A stretch of 64,000 bases of DNA from Paraburkholderia piptadeniae. GTDB taxonomy: Bacteria > Pseudomonadota > Gammaproteobacteria > Burkholderiales > Burkholderiaceae. Within the stretch, counting starts at the first letter, position 1. Each line of letters opens with the position of its first letter. The notes beneath the pieces were generated by a model. The model did no database searches. It had not been told where the DNA came from and saw only the letters and a list, made by a program, of their open reading frames with translations. Position numbers and translations under genes: made by a program. The DNA lies in NCBI RefSeq assembly GCF_900007165.1, contig NZ_CYGY02000002.1, positions 62,001-126,000 of the forward strand. The letters run 5' to 3'. Shown here in pieces: positions 45,144 to 53,679 of the stretch.

Positions 45144-45620
45144 ATGACGATGAGAGATGTGGTGATTCGGGATATCGCGGGCTTCGACGTGCTGACCGTC
45201 GATCACGTCGGGCCGTATATGCAGATCGGCAAGGCGTTCGAAACGCTGATGGGCTGGCTGGCATCGCGTGGACTGCTGTCCGGCGAGATGCGGATGATCG
45301 GGATTTTCTACGACGATCCGACTGCCGTCGCCGAAAATGAATTGCGGTCGAAGGCCGGTGTATGGCTGCCTCGGGCCGTCGATGTTTCAGGCGGCGGGCC
45401 GGTCAGCGTCACGCCGATTGCCGGCGGCAAGTACGCTGTGTTGCGGCACAAAGGGCCTTACGAGGATATGGCGGCGGCTTATCAGTGGCTCTATGGCGAG
45501 TGGCTGGTGAACTCGGAACACGAGGCCGCGGACGCGCCTGTGTTCGAAGAGTATCTGAACAATCCGAAAGAGACCGCGCCGGCAAATTTGCTGACGGATA
45601 TCTGTTTGCCGCTGGTTTAG
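45144..45620 (+). CDS. GyrI-like small-molecule binding domain protein
   Basis: A 158-residue single GyrI/AraC-effector-binding domain protein. The pattern (VVIRDIAGFDVLTVDHVGPYMQIGKAFETL and GGKYAVLRHKGPYEDMAAAY) is the duplicated SHS2 fold of SbmC/GyrI. Members bind hydrophobic ligands or inhibit gyrase. The ligand here is unknown. AGGAGG before the ATG decides the start. Confidence 0.87.
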   Translation: MTMRDVVIRDIAGFDVLTVDHVGPYMQIGKAFETLMGWLASRGLLSGEMRMIGIFYDDPTAVAENELRSKAGVWLPRAVDVSGGGPVSVTPIAGGKYAVLRHKGPYEDMAAAYQWLYGEWLVNSEHEAADAPVFEEYLNNPKETAPANLLTDICLPLV

Positions 45621-45679
45621 GAATGGTTCGTGCTCTGTTGCATTGCGTCTAAGGTCGGATGCGTTGAGCGGGAGGCGAA

Positions 45680-45907
45680 ATGCCACGGTATCGGGATGTG
45701 AGTGGCCGATCGGGCGTGGTCGCTTACGAAACCTCTCCAAATGCCATTCTTGTCGGGTTCAAGGACGGCAAGGTCTATCTGTACGACTACGCGACCCCGG
45801 GTTGGCAAGACGTGGAAAAAATGAAGCGCCTTGCTGTCCGTGGCCGCGGTCTGTCGACGTATATCTCGCAAGTGGTTCGCGATCGCTATGCCAAGAGGTT
45901 GCGGTGA
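45680..45907 (+). CDS. KTSC domain protein
   Basis: A 75-residue protein formed by one KTSC domain, with the core pattern VAYETSPNAILVGFKDGKVYLYDY and the C-terminal GLSTYISQVV. Such domains occur fused to lysyl-tRNA synthetase-like or nuclease proteins, and stand-alone copies have no known function. GGGAGGCGAA precedes the ATG. Confidence 0.8.
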   Translation: MPRYRDVSGRSGVVAYETSPNAILVGFKDGKVYLYDYATPGWQDVEKMKRLAVRGRGLSTYISQVVRDRYAKRLR

Positions 45908-45986
45908 GGCCCACGGCATTCACGCGGTTGGTCCATCGGGACGGCAACGCCCTTTCATGCGCCGCACGACAAGCCCCCATGCCTTT

Positions 45987-46889
45987 TTATCCCTGCAACG
46001 TAGCGACCACCTTCGCTCGCATTTCCTGATTTTCGTCGAAAGGATCGTGAGGATTGCGCAAAGCGATGATGTCATCAAACCGCCGACGCACGGCGGAGAG
46101 CGCATCCGGATGCGGGCAGATGTAAAAGCGCTGCTCGCGAATGCCGTCGAAGGTCAGCTGTGCCACCTGTTCCGCGCTGACCGTGCCCGCCCCTGTGCCC
46201 ATATCGAGAATAGCCTGGGCCGCCAGTTGCGAACGATGAAGCGTCCCTTCGACTCCGAGCTCTGCCGGGCGGTTGCGTTGCGATCGGTTGATACCCGTGG
46301 CGACGAAAGAAGGACACAAGACCGAGCATTTCACCCTGTCGCTCACAAGACTCAGATCGTGGTAAAGCGATTCGGTCAATGCAACTACGGCGTGCTTGGA
46401 GACGGTGTAGGTGCCAAGCATCGGCGCCGTGACCAGTCCGCCAATCGACGCGGTATTGACGATATGCCCCAGGTAATCGCGATTTTTGTCAGCAGCCGCG
46501 AGCATCAACGGCGCGAAGATGCGGACACCATGGATAACGCCGCGCAGATTGACACCCAACACCCAGTCCCAATCCTTTTCCGAACTCTCCCAGATCAGTC
46601 CGCCAGATGCCACGCCCGCATTGTTGAAAAGCAGGTTGACTTCGCCGAATGCGGCAACGGCGGCGTCGGCCAAGGCTTGCACTTCGTCGGACCTTGAAAT
46701 ATCGGTGCGCTTGCCGATAACCTCGGCACCCGCTGCTTTCAGCTCGTTCACGGTTGCGTCCAGCGCGTCTGCCTGCACGTCGGCCAGCACGAGCTTCATG
46801 CCGAGAGAGGCGCCCAGGCGCGCAAATTCCCGACCAAAGCCCGACGCACCGCCTGTAATAACGGCGACTTTCCCTCCGAACTGAAGCAT
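45987..46889 (-). CDS. SDR-family oxidoreductase
   Basis: A 300-residue classical short-chain dehydrogenase. Cofactor motif TGGASGFG is at 12-19, NNAG at 89-92, and the catalytic Ser148, Tyr161 and Lys165 (YTVSK) are intact. GAGGAG lies nine bases before the chosen ATG, and ATGs further upstream are less well spaced. Probable NAD(P)-dependent alcohol dehydrogenase. Its location with a Baeyer-Villiger monooxygenase suggests oxidation of an alcohol to its ketone, or of a downstream hydroxy acid. Confidence 0.87.
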   Translation of the reverse strand: MLQFGGKVAVITGGASGFGREFARLGASLGMKLVLADVQADALDATVNELKAAGAEVIGKRTDISRSDEVQALADAAVAAFGEVNLLFNNAGVASGGLIWESSEKDWDWVLGVNLRGVIHGVRIFAPLMLAAADKNRDYLGHIVNTASIGGLVTAPMLGTYTVSKHAVVALTESLYHDLSLVSDRVKCSVLCPSFVATGINRSQRNRPAELGVEGTLHRSQLAAQAILDMGTGAGTVSAEQVAQLTFDGIREQRFYICPHPDALSAVRRRFDDIIALRNPHDPFDENQEMRAKVVATLQG

Positions 46890-47040
46890 CCTGATCATCT
46901 CCTCGTGCGTATGCAATGGGGTGGCAAGAGCGGTAAGTTCGTACGCTCGTCGCTGACCATCTCGCCATATTTCGTCATTCAGACTGTTGATCGTGATCGG
47001 CGTGGCTGCAGGGACGCCAGATCACCTATGCTGCCGCGTG

Positions 47041-47811
47041 TCAGTGGCAGGCGTAACCGCCGTCGACCACCAGTTCGCTGCCGGTGACATACACGGAATC
47101 GTCGCTGGCAAGATACAGCACCGCGCCAGCCACCTCATCCGGCGTGCCGCGACGCTTGAACGGAATCTCGCCACCGATGCGCGAGCGCACGGTCAGTGCT
47201 TCGGCTTCGGACAAGCGGCTCGGTGCGCCGGAAAGCAAAGGCGTGTCGATATAGCCGGGATGCAGGCTGTTGACGCGAATGGCATAGCCTTTCTCCGCGC
47301 AATGCAGCGCAACGGATTTCGACAGGAATCGCACGCCGGCCTTCGATGCGCTGTAGGCCAGTGCCGCCGGTTCGCCGCAAATAGCGGTAATCGACGACAT
47401 ATTGATGATCGATCCGCCGTTCTCCTTCATAAGAGCGAGACCGTGCTTGCAACCGAGGAAAGCGCTTTTCAGATTGACGTTAAGTACCTTGTCGAAATCC
47501 TCTGCGGTGCAATTCTCGATGTTGTGCGACATGACGATGCCGGCGTTATTGACCAGCACATCGAGGCGGCCTTCGCTGGCGCGGATGTGCTCGAGCACCC
47601 GGAGCCAGTCGGCCTCCAGAGCGACGTCGTGAGAAAGAAAAGTGACCGACAGACCGGTGCGTCGCATTTCGTCCTCGGCCTTTTTGCCACCGGATTCGTT
47701 GACGTCCGTAAAGTAGATCTTCGCGCCTTCCTGCGCGAGGCGCCGCGCGAAGGCGAGTCCCATACCGGAGGCACCGCCCGTGACGAGCCCGATCTTGCCC
47801 TGCATTCTCAT
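47041..47811 (-). CDS. SDR-family oxidoreductase (cyclic alcohol dehydrogenase-like)
   Basis: A 256-residue classical SDR with TGGASGMG at 11-18, NNAG at 88-91, Ser140, Tyr153 and Lys157 (YSASK). The C-terminus DDSVYVTGSELVVDGGYACH is typical of 3-alpha-hydroxysteroid/cyclohexanol-type dehydrogenases. It lies 151 bases upstream of the other SDR on the same strand, downstream of the AraC regulator. Confidence 0.88.
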   Translation of the reverse strand: MRMQGKIGLVTGGASGMGLAFARRLAQEGAKIYFTDVNESGGKKAEDEMRRTGLSVTFLSHDVALEADWLRVLEHIRASEGRLDVLVNNAGIVMSHNIENCTAEDFDKVLNVNLKSAFLGCKHGLALMKENGGSIINMSSITAICGEPAALAYSASKAGVRFLSKSVALHCAEKGYAIRVNSLHPGYIDTPLLSGAPSRLSEAEALTVRSRIGGEIPFKRRGTPDEVAGAVLYLASDDSVYVTGSELVVDGGYACH

Positions 47812-48040
47812 GGCTGTTCTTTCCCTTGAGTTGTATAGCTGAAGGTGGCGACAGCGAGCAAAATCTTTCTTCGTGCCTCGGGCTAACCAGATGACGATCG
47901 CATCGTGCTCTTGCTTGACGAGGCGGAGGATTGTTCTCGCAGACGAGGGCCAATGTTAAGTCGGCGTTTCTGCCCGCGTTATGGCATATCCGGACAGGTT
48001 GTTGTCCTATTCGGAGGCTCAGCAGCTTCCCGCCGCAAAC

Positions 48041-49069
48041 TCACTCGGATTCGCGCACGCGGTTTCGGAACTCTTTTGGGGTAGTGCCCTTCCATCGTCT
48101 GTAGGCGCGAATGAAATTCGACGCCTCGCCGTAGCCGAGCGATTCGGCTACCTGTTCCACCGAAAGCGGCCCGGCAAGCAGTTCGTCGGCCAATGCTTCG
48201 CGGACTTCCTCCTGCAACTGCCGGAAGTTCGTGCCCTCTTCGGCGAGCCGTCGGCGCATCGTGCGCGATGTCATGTGGAACTCTCCCGCCAGCGCTTCCA
48301 TGTCCGGCTGCTGCGCCGGAACGGCCACGAGCCGATCGCGCAACTGGCCCGCAAGACCCGTGCGCGCCTGTCGCCTGGTCAGCATGGCCTGGCACTGCGC
48401 TTCACAGTCACGAGCGACTTCTTCACTGGCGCATGGCAACGGTCGGTCGAGGTACTCCGAGGCGTCCTTGAGTATGCGGTTCGCGGGGGCGTCAAACACC
48501 GGCGTCATGCCAAAGAGCGCCTGATACGGTGTGACGTCGGGTGGCGCCGGTCTGCGCAAGGTGACACTGAAGACCGGCAGCGTGGTATTGAGCAAATCCC
48601 GCTGGATGTTTGCAATCGTCGCGCAATCCCGATCGACGATAAATGCCCGCACATCCGCAGGAACCCTGCTGTCATCGATGATGGTTTCCACCGTGCCGCC
48701 GATTACCTTCGAGCAGATATCAGGAAACGGGTAGGACAGTTCCAGGTAGCGTGAACCCATGGCCACTGCGCTGCGCAGCGTTGCACAGCTAAGCACGGCG
48801 AAACCAAAGACCCCATAGGTGGACAACCGGTAGCGCAGCCCGGCGTGGATACCGAGACCGGAAATATGTCCGAGCGCGCCGACCAGATTGCGGATCAACT
48901 GCAGTTCCTGCTCTGCCTGAACCTCCGCGCCGGAGTCGGCAAGCTGCGCCCAGGTCAATCCCGTTCCGTTCAGGCATCGATCTGCGGACATTCCATGATC
49001 CATGCCGAACTGAAGCAGCAATCGAACACTTGGACCGTTATGGCGGGGAACGTGACTGAGGTGACGCAT
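48041..49069 (-). CDS. AraC-family transcriptional regulator
   Basis: A 342-residue regulator with an N-terminal arabinose-binding-like domain of the ArgR/OruR group and a C-terminal AraC helix-turn-helix (VEQVAESLGYGEASNFIRAYRRWKGTTPKEFR). I start at MRHLSHVPRHNGPSV; an ATG 28 codons earlier exists. It is divergent from the monooxygenase gene and upstream of the two SDR genes, so it probably controls both arms. AraC-type regulators are common for ketone monooxygenases. Confidence 0.87.
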   Translation of the reverse strand: MRHLSHVPRHNGPSVRLLLQFGMDHGMSADRCLNGTGLTWAQLADSGAEVQAEQELQLIRNLVGALGHISGLGIHAGLRYRLSTYGVFGFAVLSCATLRSAVAMGSRYLELSYPFPDICSKVIGGTVETIIDDSRVPADVRAFIVDRDCATIANIQRDLLNTTLPVFSVTLRRPAPPDVTPYQALFGMTPVFDAPANRILKDASEYLDRPLPCASEEVARDCEAQCQAMLTRRQARTGLAGQLRDRLVAVPAQQPDMEALAGEFHMTSRTMRRRLAEEGTNFRQLQEEVREALADELLAGPLSVEQVAESLGYGEASNFIRAYRRWKGTTPKEFRNRVRESE

Positions 49070-49239
49070 AGGCGGGCGGGAGAAGGGACGTCCGAATCTG
49101 ATAACTAATTGTCCCAATATGCCATAACGCCGTTCGGCAAGCTTACTTAGCATTGTTACCGAGTCAACAGCCCTCGCCCTTCAGCAGTATCCCGGCCTCG
49201 GCGCACCAGAGCTTGCGAGCAGCGACACCGCCGCCCGGC

Positions 49240-49254
49240 GCGTGCCGGGCACGC
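49240..49254. promoter_or_regulatory. Palindrome GCGTGCC-G-GGCACGC
   Basis: Perfect 7-base arms around a single G in the AraC-monooxygenase intergenic region. It shares GTGCCGG with the repeat at 49304-49319. Confidence 0.4.
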
Positions 49255-49303
49255 TGTTGCGCCCGTTCTTCTCGCGTTGAAACCCGACCATGCGAATGCG
49301 GGA

Positions 49304-49319
49304 CGGCACCGATGTGCCG
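49304..49319. promoter_or_regulatory. Inverted repeat CGGCAC-CGAT-GTGCCG
   Basis: Perfect 6-base arms with a 4-base centre, 168 bases upstream of the monooxygenase ATG. Possible regulator site or hairpin. Confidence 0.4.
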
Positions 49320-49486
49320 GATGGCGATGTTGCCGCCAGGTTCGAGATGTGTCCGCTCTGGCAGCAGCGAGGCGAATGCAATGGCGCTGTCGACGATAAG
49401 GCTGAACAAGGGTGCCCAAAACTGTCCGCTGCGGACGGCCGGACGCAACCGCGTGTCCTGCCGACCGCTTCCGAAGGAGACAAAAC

Positions 49487-51100
49487 ATGAAACATTTCGA
49501 TGCAGTTGTCGTAGGCGCCGGTTTCTCCGGCTTGTACATGCTTCACCGGCTGCGCGAGCAAGGCCTCACGGTCCGCGTTTTCGAGGCCGGCACCGACGTT
49601 GGCGGCGTCTGGTACTGGAATCGCTATCCCGGTGCGCGTTGTGATGTGGAGAGCGTCTACTACAACTACACGTTCTCGGAGGAACTGATACAGGAATGGA
49701 CGTGGACAAGCCGCTATCCGGATCAGCCGTCGATCCTGCGCTACCTGAACCACGTAGCCGACAGATTCCACCTGCGCAGCGACATCCAGTTCAACACGCG
49801 TGTGAAATCGGCTCACTATGACGAGCCGACGGGCCGCTGGCTCGTGAGCACTGACGATGGCCAGACCGTATCCGCGACCTACTTCATTTCCGGAGTCGGT
49901 TGCCTGTCGTCATCGAACACGCCGGACTTCAAGGGGCTCTCGGGCTTTACCGGCGAGCACTACCATACGGGCACCTGGCCTCACCAGCCCGTGGACTTCA
50001 GCGGCAAGCGCGTGGGCGTCATCGGCACCGGCTCAAGCGGCATCCAGGCCATCCCCGTCATCGCCGAGCAAGCGAAGCACGTGTATGTGTTTCAACGCAC
50101 GCCCCAGTACACCACGCCCGCGCAGAACCATCCTTACGACGACAACTATATCCGGGAAACCAAGGCAAACTTTCCGGCGATCAAGGCAAAGCTGCTCCAG
50201 TCATGGGCTGGAACGAATATCAGGCCGGCGCCTGATCGCGTGACGCTGAACGACTCGCCCGAAGAGCGCCAGCGCCGGTATGAAGCGGCATGGGAAGAAG
50301 GTGGCTGGATGAACACCGGGTACAAGGACCTGATGACCAGCGTAGAGGCGAATGAAAAGCTCTGCGACTTCGTGCGCGGGAAGATCCGGAGCCTGGTAAA
50401 GGACCCGCAGACTGCCGACAGACTGATGCCGACCTACGTGTTCGGCTCCAAGCGGCCGGTGCTCGACACCAACTATTTCGCGACGTACAACCGCGACAAC
50501 GTCACGCTGGTCGACGTGAAAGCAGCGCCCATCGTGGAGATCACGCCCGGTGGCCTTCGCACTGCACAAGCCGAATACGGACTGGACACCATTGTCTTTG
50601 CAACCGGATACGACGCCATTACCGGCCCGCTGTTTCGCATCGACATTCGCGGCAGAAATGGTGTCGCGCTGAAGGACAAGTGGGAGGATGGCCGCCAGAT
50701 CCGCACGTATCTGGGCATCGCCAACGCCGGCTTTCCGAACTTCTTCATGATCACCGGTCCTCAAAGTCCGTCCGTGCTGACCAATATGGTGTTGTCCATC
50801 GAGCAGCACGTCGAATGGATTTCCGACTGCATCAGGCACCTTCGCGAGAACGCCATCGGTTCGATCGAAGCCACGCCGCAATCGGACGCGGACTGGAGCC
50901 AGCATGTGCGCACCGTTGCCGACAGCACGCTGTTTCCGCGCGGGGAATCCTGGTACAACGGCGCCAACATCAAGGGCAAGACGATGCCGTTCCCGATCTA
51001 TGTCGGCGGCGTTCCGGCCTATCGCGAGATTTGCACCAAGGTGGCCGCGAACGGCTATGAAGGGTTCGTGTTGACGCCGGTGCCTGCGGAGACCGTGTGA
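49487..51100 (+). CDS. Baeyer-Villiger monooxygenase (type I, FAD/NADPH)
   Basis: A 537-residue flavoprotein inserting oxygen next to a ketone to give an ester or lactone. It has the FAD Rossmann motif GAGFSG (10-15), the diagnostic fingerprint FTGEHYHTGTWP (154-165, F-x-G-x3-H-x3-W-P) and the NADPH motif GTGSSG (180-185). The GVWYWNRYPGARCD segment is also that of the cyclohexanone monooxygenase group. GAAGGAG before the ATG sets the start. Its stop overlaps the esterase gene. The substrate cannot be read from sequence. Confidence 0.95.
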   Translation: MKHFDAVVVGAGFSGLYMLHRLREQGLTVRVFEAGTDVGGVWYWNRYPGARCDVESVYYNYTFSEELIQEWTWTSRYPDQPSILRYLNHVADRFHLRSDIQFNTRVKSAHYDEPTGRWLVSTDDGQTVSATYFISGVGCLSSSNTPDFKGLSGFTGEHYHTGTWPHQPVDFSGKRVGVIGTGSSGIQAIPVIAEQAKHVYVFQRTPQYTTPAQNHPYDDNYIRETKANFPAIKAKLLQSWAGTNIRPAPDRVTLNDSPEERQRRYEAAWEEGGWMNTGYKDLMTSVEANEKLCDFVRGKIRSLVKDPQTADRLMPTYVFGSKRPVLDTNYFATYNRDNVTLVDVKAAPIVEITPGGLRTAQAEYGLDTIVFATGYDAITGPLFRIDIRGRNGVALKDKWEDGRQIRTYLGIANAGFPNFFMITGPQSPSVLTNMVLSIEQHVEWISDCIRHLRENAIGSIEATPQSDADWSQHVRTVADSTLFPRGESWYNGANIKGKTMPFPIYVGGVPAYREICTKVAANGYEGFVLTPVPAETV

Positions 51101-51102
51101 TC

Positions 51103-52035
51103 ATGGCGCTCGATCCACAAGCGCGAGCTATCCTCGATCTCATGGCGGCGGCGGGAAACCCGCCGCTCGAAACGCGCACGCCTGAAGAAGCACGCGTCGC
51201 GGCATCGCGGCTGCAGGCACTGTCCGGCACTCCAGAAGACGTTGCCAAGGTGGAAAATCGCACGATTGCAGGGCCGGCAGGAGAAGTCCCCGTGCGCATC
51301 TATACGCCGCAAGGCGACGGGCCTTTTCCGGCATTGGTCTACTTCCATGGTGGCGGCTGGGTCATTGGCAACCGCGAAATCGTGGACGTCCCTTGCCGCC
51401 GCATCGCAAACCGCGCGGGATGCGTGGTGATATCAGTAGATTACCGGCTCGCGCCTGAACATAAGTTCCCGGCCGCCGTGGAAGATGCCTACGCCGTTAC
51501 CGCATGGCTGGCTGCCAACGGCAGTAAGGTTGGCGTCGATGCCAGCCGGCTGGCGGTCGGCGGAGACAGCGCGGGCGGCAACCTGGCAGCAGTCGTCGCT
51601 CTGATGGCCAAAGACAAGGCAACGTTCGCCCTGCGTCATCAGGTGCTGCTCTATCCCGTCACGAATCACGATTTCGGCACCCGCTCGTACCGTGAAAACG
51701 GCGACGGTTATTACCTGACGCGGGCCGCGATGCAGTGGTTCTGGGACCACTACCTGGGCGATACGCGGAACGGCCGGCATCCGTACGCGTCACCGATTCT
51801 GGCCGACGATCACCGCGGCCTTCCTCCGGCTCTGGTCATCACCGCTGAGTATGACCCGCTGCGCGATGAAGGCGAAGCGTACGCGCAACGCCTGGCCGAG
51901 GCGGGCGTGCCCGTCCGTGCTAAACGCTACCCGGGCATGATCCACGGATTCTGCTGGATGCCGGGTGCAATCGAACAGGGCGTGCACGCACTCGACATGG
52001 CCGCGGCTACGCTGAAAGAAGCGTTTGCCGACTGA
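51103..52035 (+). CDS. Alpha/beta hydrolase, HSL (family IV) esterase
   Basis: A 310-residue carboxylesterase with the family IV oxyanion motif HGGGW (82-86) and nucleophile Ser156 in GDSAGG, acid Asp251 and His281. It would hydrolyse the ester or lactone formed by the monooxygenase. I use the ATG. An overlapping GTG (51097) that shares bases with the monooxygenase stop is equally possible and would add two residues. Confidence 0.93.
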   Translation: MALDPQARAILDLMAAAGNPPLETRTPEEARVAASRLQALSGTPEDVAKVENRTIAGPAGEVPVRIYTPQGDGPFPALVYFHGGGWVIGNREIVDVPCRRIANRAGCVVISVDYRLAPEHKFPAAVEDAYAVTAWLAANGSKVGVDASRLAVGGDSAGGNLAAVVALMAKDKATFALRHQVLLYPVTNHDFGTRSYRENGDGYYLTRAAMQWFWDHYLGDTRNGRHPYASPILADDHRGLPPALVITAEYDPLRDEGEAYAQRLAEAGVPVRAKRYPGMIHGFCWMPGAIEQGVHALDMAAATLKEAFAD

Positions 52036-52181
52036 TTCGTTCCCATTCGAACGTGTTCCGGTTCCTTCGGCGCACCTGTTGTGCGAGTCGCGCGAGTGGT
52101 GGCGTCCCGAGTGGGCGAGCCACGCTTGAGTTGTGAAAGCATCGACCGTATACCTGTATTCACAATATTGACAATTTCAAC

Positions 52182-53627
52182 ATGCGCCCGTCGGGTGTGA
52201 TGGCTCACAACATGAAAGCTGTTCTGCTCTGTATCACCGCAAGTGCCATGTTCCTTGCGAACAATCTGGCATGTGCTGAGAACTATCCTGATCCTCAACT
52301 CACCGCTGTGACGACGCCGGAAAGCATCGCCAGGTCCAAGGAGATCGACGCCTATGCGCTGGGTGTTCTGGCCTACGAGTGGGGCTACCCTCTGGTGCGC
52401 ATGGAAAGGGTGATACGCACCTATACCGATGTGCCGGCGAACAAGCCTGCCACCAGTTATCGCGCGCCGTTGAACCAGATTGGCTGGGCCACTGAACTTG
52501 CCACGCCAGCAGCGAAAGACATGCCGACGGCCAATAGCGATACGCTCTACATGAGCGCGGTCGTCACGCTGACCGAGCCATATGTGCTGAGCGTGCCTGA
52601 TACAGCAGACCGCTACTATGTGATCAATGTGTTCAACATGTATCAGGACTGCGAGCACTATATCGGGCGCAGGGCGACTGGCACCAAGGCCGGGCGATTT
52701 GCGCTCGTTCCTCCGGGCTGGAAGGGCACGCTGCCGCCTGGCGTCACGCCGCTCAACGTGACGACCGACAAAGTCTGGCTGTGGGGGCGCATCCACGTAA
52801 AGCAGAGCGAGCCGCTGGAACCCGTAAAAGCGCTGCAGGCAAAGTTCGACCTTCGACCTCTCAGCCAGCTCGGCGACGCGAGCCATGCGGCACGAGCCGA
52901 AACATTGCCACCGCTTCCCTCTATCGCCGGAAACGATCTGGGATTCTTCGTGCATCTTGGTTACGCGCTCCAGCACGACCAGATCAAGAAGACGGATGAG
53001 GCGCTGGTTGCGCAGTTCGAGCGGATCGGCTTGACCCGCCAGGGTTTCGATCAGAAGTCGCTCTCGCCCGAGCAGATCGCCGGGCTCAAACGGGCGCTGG
53101 CCGACGCCCCGCTCGTGGTCAGTGCGTCGATCACCACGGTGGCGAGCAAGCGAAACGGCTGGGACTGGCTGCCGATCGATGACTTCGGATACCACTACCC
53201 GTTGCGTGCATTGGTCGCGGGGCCGTACCTGGGAGGCAACGCGTCGAAAGAAGCGATCTACCCCGTTCGTTTTACCGATTCGGAAGGCAAGCGCCTGAAT
53301 GGCGCCAACAGGTACGAAATCACGTTCGACAAGGCGCCGCCCGTCGGTGCGTTCTGGTCGCTCACGGTGTACAACGCGGCGGACAAGATGCTCGTCGAGA
53401 ATCCCATCCATCGTTACAAGGTGGGATCGGATACGGCTGGCCTCGTCACCAAAGCCGACGGTTCCTTCACGATCCCAGTGCAGCACGATGCGCCGCAAGG
53501 CCCCGACAAGGCGAACTGGCTGCCTGCGCCACAAGGCGATTTCTACTTGATCCTGCGGATGTTTCAGCCGGGTGAGGAAATCCTTGGCGGCGCCTACCCG
53601 TTGCCTCGGCTTCGCACGGTGAAATAG
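52182..53627 (+). CDS. DUF1254/DUF1214 exported protein
   Basis: A protein of up to 481 residues with a signal peptide (MKAVLLCITASAMFLANNLA) and cleavage near ACAENYP. An N-terminal DUF1254 domain (about 50-180, DTLYMSAVVTLTEPYVLSVP) and a C-terminal DUF1214 domain (about 345-475, GAFWSLTVYN, NWLPAP) follow. The function of the family is unknown. Three ATGs (52182, 52200, 52212) lie in frame and none has a clear binding site, so the start is uncertain. A distant paralogue follows 52 bases after it. Confidence 0.87.
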   Translation: MRPSGVMAHNMKAVLLCITASAMFLANNLACAENYPDPQLTAVTTPESIARSKEIDAYALGVLAYEWGYPLVRMERVIRTYTDVPANKPATSYRAPLNQIGWATELATPAAKDMPTANSDTLYMSAVVTLTEPYVLSVPDTADRYYVINVFNMYQDCEHYIGRRATGTKAGRFALVPPGWKGTLPPGVTPLNVTTDKVWLWGRIHVKQSEPLEPVKALQAKFDLRPLSQLGDASHAARAETLPPLPSIAGNDLGFFVHLGYALQHDQIKKTDEALVAQFERIGLTRQGFDQKSLSPEQIAGLKRALADAPLVVSASITTVASKRNGWDWLPIDDFGYHYPLRALVAGPYLGGNASKEAIYPVRFTDSEGKRLNGANRYEITFDKAPPVGAFWSLTVYNAADKMLVENPIHRYKVGSDTAGLVTKADGSFTIPVQHDAPQGPDKANWLPAPQGDFYLILRMFQPGEEILGGAYPLPRLRTVK

Positions 53628-53679
53628 CGCAAGCAGGCTTGCTCCGACCAGGGCAATCAACATCTGACACAGGATTCCC

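Larger units (their letters stand above)
49070..49486. other. Divergent intergenic region between the AraC regulator and monooxygenase genes
   Basis: 417 bases without a recognisable gene. It contains two strong inverted repeats, described separately, and a GAAGGAG site at its right end. Short open frames exist on both strands but none resembles a protein I recognise. A decayed gene cannot be excluded. Confidence 0.5.

Noticed and set aside
49359..49374. Possible sigma-54 promoter TGGCA with GG-N10-GC before the monooxygenase gene
   Set aside because: The -24 is partial and the -12 is AGGC instead of TTGC. Spacing is right but the match is too weak to list.
49153..49644. Open frames in the AraC-monooxygenase spacer on both strands
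   Set aside because: They overlap the monooxygenase N-terminus and have no family motifs. A decayed gene cannot be excluded, but nothing supports one.
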